A stretch of 36,109 nt of DNA from Candidatus Bathyarchaeota archaeon (GTDB taxonomy: Archaea; Thermoproteota; Bathyarchaeia; Bathyarchaeales; Bathyarchaeaceae): contig CP070754.1 of assembly GCA_020348865.1 (NCBI GenBank), positions 1,207,055-1,243,163 on the forward strand. Reading direction: 5' to 3'. The position numbers and the translations under genes are program-made. This document shows positions 1 through 8,241 of this stretch, piece by piece. Each line of letters opens with the position of its first letter. Positions within the stretch are counted from its first letter, which is position 1. The notes under the pieces were generated by a model. That model saw only the letters and a program-made list of their open reading frames with translations. It ran no database searches and was not told where the DNA came from.

Positions 1-2
1 AC

Positions 3-293
3 ACCTACAGCCGGGGCGACACGATGTATCTGGGCATAGACTTTGCGAATCTTGATGGTGAAATGAATGTTTGCCTTGAGATTCTTCTTGAGTATCCTGA
101 CGGTTCAACTGGCACGCTCTTGCATGAGCACGATGTGACTGTGCCGGTGCTCTACGGTGTCAGCGATGCAGCTTTCAAAGAGTTCCTGATGCCAGTTATG
201 CCCGTCGGCGTCTACACTTGGTACATCCAGATTCTCGACCCAGCAACGCACACAGTCATAGTTGAAGACACGGTCGATTGGGATTTCAGCTAG
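3..293 (+). CDS. C-terminal end of a protein cut by the window edge (probable extracellular beta-domain)
   Basis: The frame is open from the left edge, and the codons ahead of the first ATG (position 24) read TYSRGDT, so the gene most likely begins outside the window and this is its last 96 or so residues. The phrase Y-S-R-G-D-T-M-Y-L-G-I-D resembles the start of an Ig-like or CARDB-like beta domain of archaeal surface proteins. The rest alternates short hydrophobic strands with no membrane segment and ends in DWDFS. It has no PGF-CTERM-like sorting tail, so it is not an obvious substrate of the archaeosortase-like protein at 5437-6360. I cannot assign a function. The next gene lies on the same strand about 240 bases on. 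Confidence 0.55.
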   Translation, partial: TYSRGDTMYLGIDFANLDGEMNVCLEILLEYPDGSTGTLLHEHDVTVPVLYGVSDAAFKEFLMPVMPVGVYTWYIQILDPATHTVIVEDTVDWDFS

Positions 294-533
294 AAGTCCG
301 CACGCATCGAAGGGAGAGTTGAGAACTTCTCCTTTGCCTATGACCGAAGAATGTGGAACACCGCCTCCTCGGAACCAATGTTCAGCCTTGAAGAGCGTCA
401 GGGAAGTCTTCCAAATGCCATCACCTCATCTATAATCGCTAATGAATGGATCAGAAAACGAAACAAAATAATACTCTGTCGCATTGCTATTGCCTACACC
501 GCAGTGACACAGAAACTACTGGTCGACACCAAA

Positions 534-2822
534 ATGGAGAACCAAACTTTCTTTCATAAAATGGAAGAACTGATAGCAAGCGACAAGAATCTCGTAGCTA
601 CGTTGATCTCTTTTGCTGCAGTCTTTCTGATATTCGCAAACCTGTATTTCTTTCGCTCTCCGATTCTTGGCGCACTATTGACCATAGCATATTTTCTAGT
701 CAATGCGGTTTTCATGGGTCAAATTTTCTTTCAGAAAGAGAGTCCGTTCCTAAGATTGATGCTTGGCATATTATCGCTCATTGCCATTGTAGGGCTTGTC
801 AGTTGGGCGACAATGACCATCCACAACTTGGACAATACTAGCACAACTGTCGCACTATTCGTTGTGGCAGCCACAACCTCAGTGATAAACAGATTCAAGG
901 GAAACCGTCTCAACAGGGTGAAATCTGAATCTCCTGCAAGCGAATCATCTAGCCTTCCCTTGCATGGTCTAAAAGTACTCTATTTGCTCCTGGTCACCCT
1001 TTTGCTACGCTTACTTTTCATGGGGAGATCTGACGAAATATACACCGTTTGGCAATATTTGTCCCCAGTGTTCCTGCCCCTATACTTCATCACAACTTTC
1101 TTGTTGCTCAGAATAATCTTCTCAACCGAGCAAACCAAATACAAACTGCTATTCGTAATAGTGCACTCTATACTCTCACGCTCATTTTTCCTAATCATAT
1201 TCCCTGTTGGAGATATCGGTGGTTCGCAGTTAGTTTTGGGAAGAACCCGACTCATATTTGACAATGTGATTATGAATGGGTGGCCTCCTTGGCCTGTCAC
1301 AGGCGTTCTGGAGCGGATCTATCACGCCTTCAGAGGCCTAAACTTTCAAACAGCCTTCAGCGTCACATTTGCCCGCATGTTCGGAGTAGACGTATACTGG
1401 ACACACAGGTTTCTCATACCAATTCTGTGGGGAACTTTCGTCCCGATCGCCGCCTTTATGACTGCAAAAGCATTGGGTGCGAACGAAAAAATTTCAGTAC
1501 TTGCCAGCCTTTTGGTTTCCTTGTTTCCAGCCACCATAGTGTGGGGCACCTACTCCGTGCCCAACAGCCTAGGATACATATTTTTCGCTTCAGCAGTGCC
1601 CTTCTTCCTGAAGTATCTATCCTCAACCAAAACCAGAACACTAATTCTAATGTTGGCATTCTCGTTTGCCTCCTTCCTGGGCCACGCGCTAACAGGCATA
1701 ATATCCTTCTCACTTGTCCTCTTAGCTTGGGCTTTGAAGAGATATGAAGATGAGAAATACAGTACGCTCAAGACGGCAAGAGCCTTTCTCTTCACAACAT
1801 TCACTTTCAGTACAAGCCTTATGCCGTTCGCTCTTGTGTACCTGAAATACTTCTACCCAATAGACACCTATTTCAGCCTAGCAAGACTATACGAGATTCC
1901 AGCCTCCGAGTTCGTAATCCTACTCCTCTTCGGGCAAACCGTTGAATTCGAACTGTCAACAGCGCTGATATTCGTAGCAGCTCCTTTGGCAGGACTGCTC
2001 AGCATGATATATATCTTGTATAGCGTCCGCAAGTACTGGTCCAATAGACCCTACAGAGTTGGCGTAGTTTTTCTTTTCCTTGGGATACTAATGTTCCTAG
2101 CTCAACACAGATTCCTAAATCTCTTCATGACAAACATCCCCTTTCCTGGAGGAAGACTTTGGATGTTCAGAGACTTCATGGCAGTTCCGCTCGTCGCCAT
2201 CTTCGTATACGCTACTATCAGCTACTTGCATCATAAGACATCAAATGCACTCAACCAACTGCAGCTACCCCAAAAGAACTGCTCCATACGCTTGAACTCA
2301 AAGATGAGAAAGTACGCGTCCGCGTCAGTCCTACTTATAATGTATCTATCAGCCTTCATTCTCATTTCCGGCTGGATCACAGTCTCCATCCATCGCGCCT
2401 ACCCACACTTCGCTCCCATGCAAACCACCACCTACGAGCTTGATGCTGCTCGACACATAGATCAAACAACAGAAGAAAGGTACATAGTCATCTGCGACCA
2501 ATGGTTCATATACGCCGCCGAAATGGTAGTAGGCGTCTATAATCCCAACGCATACTACTTCACCTCGCTTGACCCCAAAGGAGTCTCCCTCTTCCTAGAG
2601 ATGAGAAGAGAACCCACCGAGGCCACCATGATCAAAGCAATGGAACACAACAACGCCTCCGTTGCTTACTTCGTCATTGAAAAACTTAGACTAGGGGAGG
2701 ATGAATACAACCGTACAAAATCGCAAGCTCTGCAGAATGGTCTCCAAATCTATCCAGAAGGGATCTACTTTTACCCAGAAGAAGTAGAGAAACTCTGCAT
2801 CTTCTATTATGAAGAATCTTGA
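534..2822 (+). CDS. Large polytopic membrane protein, possible GT-C-type glycosyltransferase
   Basis: The 762-residue product has roughly a dozen hydrophobic helices and a soluble C-terminal part of about 130 residues (YELDAARHID to FYYEES). The frame is open from an ATG at 351, but those 61 extra residues are polar and unlike a membrane protein N-terminus. An A/T-rich TATA-like stretch at 463-472 sits at a workable distance from the ATG at 534, so I prefer 534; ATG 561 is also possible. After the first helix block a segment with acidic residues followed by NGWPPWP recalls the first outer loop of GT-C enzymes (AglB/PMT type), which would transfer lipid-linked sugars outside the cell. That is a resemblance only, and I see no WWDYG motif of oligosaccharyltransferase. 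The sugar-nucleotide SDR gene follows 79 bases downstream on the same strand, which fits a glycan role. Confidence 0.7.
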   Translation: MENQTFFHKMEELIASDKNLVATLISFAAVFLIFANLYFFRSPILGALLTIAYFLVNAVFMGQIFFQKESPFLRLMLGILSLIAIVGLVSWATMTIHNLDNTSTTVALFVVAATTSVINRFKGNRLNRVKSESPASESSSLPLHGLKVLYLLLVTLLLRLLFMGRSDEIYTVWQYLSPVFLPLYFITTFLLLRIIFSTEQTKYKLLFVIVHSILSRSFFLIIFPVGDIGGSQLVLGRTRLIFDNVIMNGWPPWPVTGVLERIYHAFRGLNFQTAFSVTFARMFGVDVYWTHRFLIPILWGTFVPIAAFMTAKALGANEKISVLASLLVSLFPATIVWGTYSVPNSLGYIFFASAVPFFLKYLSSTKTRTLILMLAFSFASFLGHALTGIISFSLVLLAWALKRYEDEKYSTLKTARAFLFTTFTFSTSLMPFALVYLKYFYPIDTYFSLARLYEIPASEFVILLLFGQTVEFELSTALIFVAAPLAGLLSMIYILYSVRKYWSNRPYRVGVVFLFLGILMFLAQHRFLNLFMTNIPFPGGRLWMFRDFMAVPLVAIFVYATISYLHHKTSNALNQLQLPQKNCSIRLNSKMRKYASASVLLIMYLSAFILISGWITVSIHRAYPHFAPMQTTTYELDAARHIDQTTEERYIVICDQWFIYAAEMVVGVYNPNAYYFTSLDPKGVSLFLEMRREPTEATMIKAMEHNNASVAYFVIEKLRLGEDEYNRTKSQALQNGLQIYPEGIYFYPEEVEKLCIFYYEES

Positions 2823-2901
2823 AACAAACAATAAAAGAGCGAAAACCCAAATCTGAAGCAACCCAAAATAACCAGAGTTTGCACACAAAGGAGTCACTTA
2901 A

Positions 2902-3903
2902 ATGGTATCATATGATATAGCAATCGTTGGAGCAGGATTCGTCGGCTCAACACTTGCTAAACACCTAAGCAGTAGCTATAGTGTAACCACGTTTGACGTG
3001 AATCCCGCTCCGCCACTGCTTGAACATGTCAAGAATGTTGAGCACAAAGCCTGCGACATAAGCAACTACAAAGAAATAGAAGAGAAGATAGGTAAACCCA
3101 AAACAGTAGTTCACACTGCCATCATTCAAATCCCGGCGATCAACCAGAAGAAGAATCAGGCCTATGAAGCAAACATCCTTGGAACCCACAACATCTGCAA
3201 ATTAGTCAAGAAGACAGATGGGATTTCAGGGCTTATCCTGTGTGGAAGCTGGCACGTCTTCGGTGAACGAGAATACAGAACCACAATCGACGTGTCATTC
3301 GGCTACCGCCCAGACAAAGTTGAAGAAAGAGCAAAACTATACGTCATCTCAAAGATGATTCAAGAAGGAATCGTAAGATTCTACAACAGCATGATCAACG
3401 AGAAAACCTACGGAATAATACGCCTAGGAACAGTCCTAGGAAAAAACATGCCACCAAAAACCGCCGCAAACATCTTCATCAAAAACGGACTACAAGGAAA
3501 ACCAATCACACCATACAAACACACAATGTACCGACCCATGCTATACGTCGCCATAAACGACGTGTGCAAAGCCTTCCAACGCTACATCGACAAAATAATC
3601 AAAGGAGACGCAATACCCAAACAACCAGACACCGGCATCTACAACCTATTCTATCCCAAAACAATAACAATCCTCGAACTCGCCCAAACAATAAAAGAAG
3701 AAATCACCCAGCAAACACAAGGAAAAGTCAACCCCACAATAGAAATCGTTGACAAACATCTTCCCACCCTCTTCACACCATACGACAGAGAAACCCTAAA
3801 CGTAGACATAAAAAAAACAAGGAAATTCTTCAAACTCAGAAAACTGAAAAGCCCAAGAGAAACAATACACGAAATCATCAAAGAAAAAGCGGCGAAAAAC
3901 TAG
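2902..3903 (+). CDS. NAD-dependent epimerase/dehydratase (extended SDR)
   Basis: This 333-residue protein has the extended SDR layout. It begins with a Rossmann nucleotide-binding motif GAGFVG (residues 10-15), then has a catalytic Ser in CGSWHVFG (S116) and the YxxxK pair Y147/K151 in YVISK. A substrate-binding C-terminal half follows. Members usually act on nucleotide-activated sugars (4-epimerases, dehydratases, reductases); the substrate is not readable here. An AAAGGAG ribosome site at about 2887-2893 lies 8 bases before the ATG and fixes the start. The second half of the gene, from about 3420, uses almost only A- or C-ending codons, unlike the first half. It may be cotranscribed with the membrane protein upstream. 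Confidence 0.85.
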   Translation: MVSYDIAIVGAGFVGSTLAKHLSSSYSVTTFDVNPAPPLLEHVKNVEHKACDISNYKEIEEKIGKPKTVVHTAIIQIPAINQKKNQAYEANILGTHNICKLVKKTDGISGLILCGSWHVFGEREYRTTIDVSFGYRPDKVEERAKLYVISKMIQEGIVRFYNSMINEKTYGIIRLGTVLGKNMPPKTAANIFIKNGLQGKPITPYKHTMYRPMLYVAINDVCKAFQRYIDKIIKGDAIPKQPDTGIYNLFYPKTITILELAQTIKEEITQQTQGKVNPTIEIVDKHLPTLFTPYDRETLNVDIKKTRKFFKLRKLKSPRETIHEIIKEKAAKN

Positions 3904-4012
3904 GCAACACACAAAGCTGACCTTGCACCCACATGGCACGACGCTTATCCGTAATGCACAATGCTTATTTCCGTTGATTTTGTTGTTCTGTAGTAGCGAG
4001 GCGCAGTGGTAG

Positions 4013-4702
4013 ATGGAAAAGGTTTTTTATCCTATAGGTGGGCCTCGTCGTCCAGGATCAAAAGAGGAGTGCAGCATATGCAGACGAGTCATGCCATACC
4101 GTTCTCTCAGGCGATGCTTCCGCTGCAAAAAACTGCTCTGCCAAAGCTGCATAACCGAAGACCTAGAGGAGAAGAGTTACCTCATCTGCCTAAACTGCGC
4201 AAGAAGATACGTATCGCCTAAAGCCTACACAGGCAAATACACAGGCCTCACATTCTACCTAACCCGAAAGGCACAGTGGACCCCCCAAGTCAGACTCCCC
4301 TTTTCACAGATAGAAGGAATAATCCACGACAACCTTCCAGCCTCAGCCCACAAAACAGAATGGTGGGACAACACTAAGAACACCTCCCAAAGCAAAGCAT
4401 GGCTCAGCGTAGGCTGGAAAGTAAAAGAAGTAGACCTGAAGGAAAAGACGGTTGTCTTCACTCGCCCAGACGTGTTAAAACCCGAAAAGAAACGTAAACG
4501 CAGAAGGCTCTCCTCCAAAACCGTTCTTCCAGAGTACAAACCCCGAAGAATCAAGAAACCATCTTTGACTAAAATAGCCAAAGCCCGAGCGAGACTCCAA
4601 AACGTATCACGCAAAAAAGCCTCTATGAGACAGTACCGTGGCAAATTCAAACCGAAATCAGCCTACGAAAAACGGCTCTACAAACCAGACGAGAAACCTT
4701 AG
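4013..4702 (+). CDS. Cross-brace (RING/FYVE-like) zinc finger fused to a DUF7662-like domain
   Basis: The 229-residue protein has three parts. Residues 20-62 carry eight cysteines as four CxxC pairs (C20/C23, C35/C38, C43/C46, C59/C62), the spacing of a cross-brace finger of the RING/FYVE kind. Residues about 75-150 contain LPFSQIEGIIHDNLP, SA-HKTEWW, SKAWLSVGWKV and VVFTR, which I recognise as the signature order of the small DUF7662 domain found in many uncharacterised bacterial and archaeal proteins. The tail (about 155-229) is very basic and could bind nucleic acid. The function is unknown; a DNA- or RNA-associated role is inferred from the finger and the basic tail. It converges on the Lrp gene with only 20 bases between the stops. 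The DUF7662 match is from memory and needs a profile search. Confidence 0.7.
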   Translation: MEKVFYPIGGPRRPGSKEECSICRRVMPYRSLRRCFRCKKLLCQSCITEDLEEKSYLICLNCARRYVSPKAYTGKYTGLTFYLTRKAQWTPQVRLPFSQIEGIIHDNLPASAHKTEWWDNTKNTSQSKAWLSVGWKVKEVDLKEKTVVFTRPDVLKPEKKRKRRRLSSKTVLPEYKPRRIKKPSLTKIAKARARLQNVSRKKASMRQYRGKFKPKSAYEKRLYKPDEKP

Positions 4703-4722
4703 CATACACACAAAACTACGGG

Positions 4723-5244
4723 CTATCTGGCTTTTTGGATGTAGTCCGCCAAATACTTGAATGTTAAGGGTCTCCTGACTTGGTCACCTTTGAGGGAGAC
4801 AATGAAACTGTCATGGTTCATTGTATACTGATTCCATTCCGTTTCAAACTCCCTTAAGAAAACTGCATAGTCAGAGTAGCTTTTGTGGATTGAAACGCAC
4901 ATCCTGCTCATTCCTAGACCTTGTCCAGCACCGATGAAGATGATGTTGGGATTCTTTGAAAGGAATTCTTCCACTTTTGCCTCGAAGTCTTTCTTCTGAC
5001 GAGGCGTTTCGAACTTCATGGGTTTCCATTGGACAAGATGAAAAGTAATGATTTCCATCCCTAGTTTCGAAAAATCTGGAATCATAGTGTAATGAGCTGA
5101 AAGCTCTTTCTCCAACTTGGCTCTTCTTCTTGTGATGGTGGGCTGAGAAACCCCAATAATATCAGCCAGTTTCCTATCACTGATTTTTGAGTTTTTCATC
5201 AACCCAGCAATAATTTTCACATCAACATCTTTAAGGCTCGTCAA
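4723..5244 (-). CDS. Lrp/AsnC-like transcription regulator
   Basis: The 173-residue protein begins like Lrp/AsnC proteins: residues 1-50 (LKDVDVKIIAGLMKN, then KLADIIGVSQPTITRRRAKLE) form the winged helix-turn-helix. The remainder is an alpha/beta domain longer than the usual 80-residue RAM effector domain, so the ligand may differ from an amino acid. The only start in the frame after an upstream stop is TTG at 5244, and a TATA-like box at 5278-5285 would start transcription about 10 bases ahead of it, consistent with a nearly leaderless message. An array of TTCGAA sites lies 90-140 bases upstream and may be a site for this or another regulator. Lrp proteins often regulate themselves and nearby genes; the target here is unknown. 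Confidence 0.8.
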   Translation of the reverse strand: MTSLKDVDVKIIAGLMKNSKISDRKLADIIGVSQPTITRRRAKLEKELSAHYTMIPDFSKLGMEIITFHLVQWKPMKFETPRQKKDFEAKVEEFLSKNPNIIFIGAGQGLGMSRMCVSIHKSYSDYAVFLREFETEWNQYTMNHDSFIVSLKGDQVRRPLTFKYLADYIQKAR

Positions 5245-5277
5245 TTCAACATCATCAACTGTATCTTCTCCTAGGCA

Positions 5278-5285
5278 TTTTTAAA
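5278..5285 (-). promoter_or_regulatory. TATA-like box for the Lrp-like gene
   Basis: On the minus strand this reads TTTAAAAA, centred about 37 bases ahead of the TTG start at 5244. With the usual archaeal spacing of 25-28 bases, transcription would begin near 5254 and leave a leader of about 10 bases with no Shine-Dalgarno sequence. This is a sequence resemblance only. Confidence 0.45.
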
Positions 5286-5333
5286 GGATGTGGAAAAGAC
5301 TCCAACGTGTATCACTTCCTTGAGAGATTAGAC

Positions 5334-5383
5334 TTCGAACAATTCGAACAACTCAACTGTTCGAATCATTCGAACTATTCGAG
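5334..5383. repeat. Array of TTCGAA sites with a 17-bp inverted repeat
   Basis: Perfect TTCGAA hexamers start at 5334, 5343, 5360 and 5369, with a fifth variant (TTCGAG) at 5378. Neighbouring copies are spaced 9 bases apart, apart from a 17-base step in the middle. The two outer pairs form a larger inverted repeat: 5334-5350 (TTCGAACAATTCGAACA) pairs with 5358-5374 (TGTTCGAATCATTCGAA) at 15 of 17 positions across a 7-base spacer. It lies between the stop of the archaeosortase gene and the start of the Lrp gene, upstream of the Lrp TATA-like box. It looks like a cooperative binding site for a dimeric or multimeric regulator. Confidence 0.75.
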
Positions 5384-5436
5384 CAAAAAGATGTGCAGAG
5401 GCAATAGCGTGTCCAAGTCTGGATAATGCACTCGAG

Positions 5437-6360
5437 TCAAAACCTCTGGCGAAAGGCTCGAATCTTATTCTGGATCGCTTCTCTACTGGAAAACATGATG
5501 AAAAAGAAGGCTAGCCATAGGAGAAACAGGGCATAGCCTATCCAAGAGTGTACTTCTCCCCAATTATCATATCCGAAGTAATAGATGACCACTGCGATTA
5601 GGCTGACTCGAACTATGTTCACGAAAAAGGTGCATACAACTCCCCCAACAGACCACAACAACTTCGTACGTGTGCTTGCCGACTCTTCCATCATCGTAAC
5701 CGCGATTATCACCGAGAAAATCAAGAAACTGTGAATGCCTATACACCCAGCCTCAAACAACACACACACCGCACTCCCTGAGGGGTCAAGCACGATAACT
5801 GTAGGATTCTCAACTGTAGCAGGAATACCCAATAGAACCAGAACAACAGTCATCATCTGCACAAAATACGGCACCAGCGGCTGCATGAAGTGTTCCAGCA
5901 ATTCGCCAATGTAGAAGCTGGAGCCTCCCGCAACAACAAGAAAGACCACAGAAAGAGACTCCCTCAAGGCTGAAACAGCATGGAAAACCAGAAACAACCC
6001 AAGAATGTAAATCGCGTAGAACACCGTTCCTGCCCAATAGAAAGCAGACGGATAATACAGAATCAACAAAGAATAAAGGAAGAAACTAGCCAACACAGCA
6101 GCAAAACCCGCAAACCGCTGTCCTTTCTCAGCATCCGGAAACAGAAGCAACCTCTCCCGTTTAAAGAAGAGAAGAAGAAACCCATAGACAGGAATCAGCA
6201 CACCGAGGATGCTGTATCCAAAAATGTACTTGTAGTATCCAAAAGGTAAGATTGGCAGAAAAGCCAGAACGTAGAAGAGATTAGCCTTACCTTTCAGAGC
6301 AGACGCAGACAAGCCCATCCTACGCAACATTCTCACAACTACTAAACCGCCGTTCTTCAT
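5437..6360 (-). CDS. Exosortase/archaeosortase family protein
   Basis: This 307-residue membrane protein has about eight hydrophobic helices and the Cys-Arg-His triad of the exosortase/archaeosortase family: C206 in EAGCIGIHS, R251 in NIVRVSL and H271 in GEVHSWIGY. Family members are transpeptidase-like enzymes in the cytoplasmic membrane that cut C-terminal sorting signals (such as PGF-CTERM) and attach surface proteins to lipid. No protein in this window carries a clear sorting tail, so its substrate must be encoded elsewhere. The start ATG at 6360 is followed by other possible starts (M11, M15), so the N-terminus is uncertain. It is divergent from the MFS gene, with about 85 bases between the two starts. 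Confidence 0.85.
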   Translation of the reverse strand: MKNGGLVVVRMLRRMGLSASALKGKANLFYVLAFLPILPFGYYKYIFGYSILGVLIPVYGFLLLFFKRERLLLFPDAEKGQRFAGFAAVLASFFLYSLLILYYPSAFYWAGTVFYAIYILGLFLVFHAVSALRESLSVVFLVVAGGSSFYIGELLEHFMQPLVPYFVQMMTVVLVLLGIPATVENPTVIVLDPSGSAVCVLFEAGCIGIHSFLIFSVIIAVTMMEESASTRTKLLWSVGGVVCTFFVNIVRVSLIAVVIYYFGYDNWGEVHSWIGYALFLLWLAFFFIMFSSREAIQNKIRAFRQRF

Positions 6361-6401
6361 ATATCAATCGCATAATCCATTCATCCGAACGTTAAGATAA
6401 C

Positions 6402-6408
6402 TTTAAAG
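6402..6408 (+). promoter_or_regulatory. TATA-like box for the MFS exporter gene
   Basis: TTTAAAG lies about 40 bases ahead of the ATG at 6446. Transcription from near 6430 would keep the AGAGGA ribosome-site sequence at 6434-6439 close to the 5' end. This supports the ATG at 6446 over the TTG at 6425. Confidence 0.4.
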
Positions 6409-6445
6409 GTCAAAGAATTGTGACTTGAAAGAAAGAGGAAGCGCC

Positions 6446-7735
6446 ATGGAAACTGTAGCCAGCAAAACAACATTCCGAAGCTACCTAGCCCTCTGGTCTG
6501 GACAACTAGCCTCACTACTGGGATCATCTGTTGCACAATTCGTGATAATCTGGTGGATGACCATAGAAACACAGAGCGCCGTTTACCTCTCAATAGCCTC
6601 CTTTGTTGGCTTCATCCCCCAGGTAATTCTAACCCCTTTTGCAGGCGTACTCGTAGACCGATGGAACCGAAAAACCCTGATAGGAATCGTAGATTTTCTG
6701 CAAGCCCTAGCAACAGTGGTTCTAATCCTCTTGTTCTGGCTGGACGTAATCTCCATTTGGCAAGTCCTGGTGTTGCTTGCTCTTCGAGGCTTCTTCCAAG
6801 CGTTTCACACTCCAGCAGTGAGAGCCATTGTGCCGTTAATGGTTCCCCGCGACAAACTCAGCCGAATGAACGGCTTGGACTATCTTTTCAGCGGTGCCAC
6901 ATTCCTTATTGGTCCAATCGTTGGTGCACTTCTGCTCGCGCTTTGGAGAATCGATCAAATCCTATGGATCGACGCTGTCACCTTTGTCATAGCCGTGATA
7001 CCTCTCCTCCTAATCAAAATACCGTCCCTGAGAACAAAGCAGAAAGCAAGCCAAGAGAAACCTTCGTTCAGAAAAGAATTTATGGCCGGATTAACGTTCA
7101 TCAAGAACGCAACAGGACTTCCATCCTTACTAATTCTAGCAACCGCCCTGAACTTCCTGCTCATCCCCCTATCTACTCTGCTCCCCTACTTTGTACAAGT
7201 CAACCATCTTGGAAACGCTGAGGATTTCGCATTAGTCTCGGCAGCTTCCGCAGGAGGAACCCTTATCGGAGGATTGCTGATGTCAGTGAAGAAGGAGTTC
7301 AAAAGAAAAATGGTTATAGTCACATATTTCATGTACATAGTCTTCCTAGGATATGCAATGGCGGCGCTTACTCCAACAGGGTCATTCTGGTTTATGGCGA
7401 TTGCAGGTCTCATAATATCCTTCTCTGTTCCACTGATCAACGTTTCACTTCGAACCATACTTCAAACAGTCATTCCAGTTGAGATTCTGGGTAGAGTATC
7501 TTCAGTTAACATGACTTTGGCCATGGCTGCAATGCCAATCGGCATGATCATTTCGGGACCAATAGCGGAACTCATCGGAACCTCCAACTTCTTCCTCGTC
7601 TGCGCAGGCACTGGAGCACTAGTGATGACTCTCTCCTGGTTCTTCACTGACGTTAGAAAAGTAGAGGACCTAGAGGAAAGAGAGGCCAAAGTGAAAGCAG
7701 CACCTCAACAGAGCCTGGAAAAACCAGGGAAATAG
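6446..7735 (+). CDS. MFS transporter, EntS/DHA3-like exporter
   Basis: The product of about 429 residues has 12 hydrophobic helices and the MFS signature loop between helices 2 and 3 (GVLVDRWNRKTLI), the form typical of the MFS_3 group that includes EntS and macrolide-efflux proteins. Such proteins export drugs, siderophores or other small molecules by proton antiport; the substrate is unknown. The frame extends to a TTG at 6425, but the ATG at 6446 has an AGAGGA ribosome site 6-7 bases upstream and starts closer to the first helix. The C-terminal tail is highly charged. It is divergent from the archaeosortase-like gene and has no cotranscribed partner downstream. Confidence 0.85.
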   Translation: METVASKTTFRSYLALWSGQLASLLGSSVAQFVIIWWMTIETQSAVYLSIASFVGFIPQVILTPFAGVLVDRWNRKTLIGIVDFLQALATVVLILLFWLDVISIWQVLVLLALRGFFQAFHTPAVRAIVPLMVPRDKLSRMNGLDYLFSGATFLIGPIVGALLLALWRIDQILWIDAVTFVIAVIPLLLIKIPSLRTKQKASQEKPSFRKEFMAGLTFIKNATGLPSLLILATALNFLLIPLSTLLPYFVQVNHLGNAEDFALVSAASAGGTLIGGLLMSVKKEFKRKMVIVTYFMYIVFLGYAMAALTPTGSFWFMAIAGLIISFSVPLINVSLRTILQTVIPVEILGRVSSVNMTLAMAAMPIGMIISGPIAELIGTSNFFLVCAGTGALVMTLSWFFTDVRKVEDLEEREAKVKAAPQQSLEKPGK

Positions 7736-7881
7736 CAGCAGCAAGTTCTCTACGCACACCTAAAACTCATGCAAGTATGCAAACACAATTCAGGCGGCAC
7801 AAATCATTCGTGCAACCTCACGAGTAGGAAACTAGTCTAAGCACCCTATCCAAAGGGAGAGACCTCGCAAAAATGGGGGCT

Positions 7882-8199
7882 TCACTCTAACAGTGGGGGC
7901 TCCCCAGATTCCCAAAGCCTGTTCAGAGATTCCAAATGATTTATGAATTTCATTCCCTTTCGAGTAGTTTTGTACATCACGATGTTTTGCTTCCCGTGCT
8001 TGACGATCATGTCTTCCAAAAAACCTTTCTCAACCAACAAAGGTAGATACTCGGTTATTTGGCTATAGGCTAGCTTCGCCCTGAACATTATATGCGTTTT
8101 CTTCTTTCCTCTAGTGGCATAGTTCAATATGTCGGCGACGATGTCATGACGGCCTCTCCGTCTGCTCACCGTCATTTCCTCACTCTTCTCCACATACAT
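7882..8199 (-). CDS. ArnR1-like winged helix-turn-helix protein
   Basis: The 105-residue protein consists of one winged helix domain. It opens with the phrase DIVADILNYATRGKKKTHIMFRAKLAYSQ, followed by ITEYLPLLVEKGFLE and a wing YKTTRKGMKFI. That sequence order is typical of the small ArnR1-like (HTH_45) regulators abundant in TACK archaea, which control local genes in ways mostly unknown. The TATA-like box at 8234-8241 would give a short leader. It has no close operon partner, with the MFS gene ending about 150 bases away and converging. The start is M1 at 8199; M9 is possible. Confidence 0.8.
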   Translation of the reverse strand: MYVEKSEEMTVSRRRGRHDIVADILNYATRGKKKTHIMFRAKLAYSQITEYLPLLVEKGFLEDMIVKHGKQNIVMYKTTRKGMKFINHLESLNRLWESGEPPLLE

Positions 8200-8233
8200 A
8201 TGGTACTTTCATCCATATTAGTCTTCTAGAGAA

Positions 8234-8241
8234 TAGTTATA
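8234..8241 (-). promoter_or_regulatory. TATA-like box for the winged-helix gene
   Basis: On the minus strand this reads TATAACTA, centred about 38 bases ahead of the ATG at 8199, implying a leader of about 10 bases. Confidence 0.4.

Noticed and set aside
351..533. N-terminal extension of the large membrane protein
   Set aside because: The extra 61 residues are polar and unlike a membrane protein start; the ATG at 534 fits the helices and a TATA-like box better.
3651..3881. Reverse-strand 76-residue frame inside the SDR gene
   Set aside because: It results from the lack of T- and G-ending codons on the plus strand; the plus frame has SDR motifs.
6425..6445. TTG start for the MFS gene
   Set aside because: The ATG at 6446 has a ribosome site and gives a normal exporter N-terminus.
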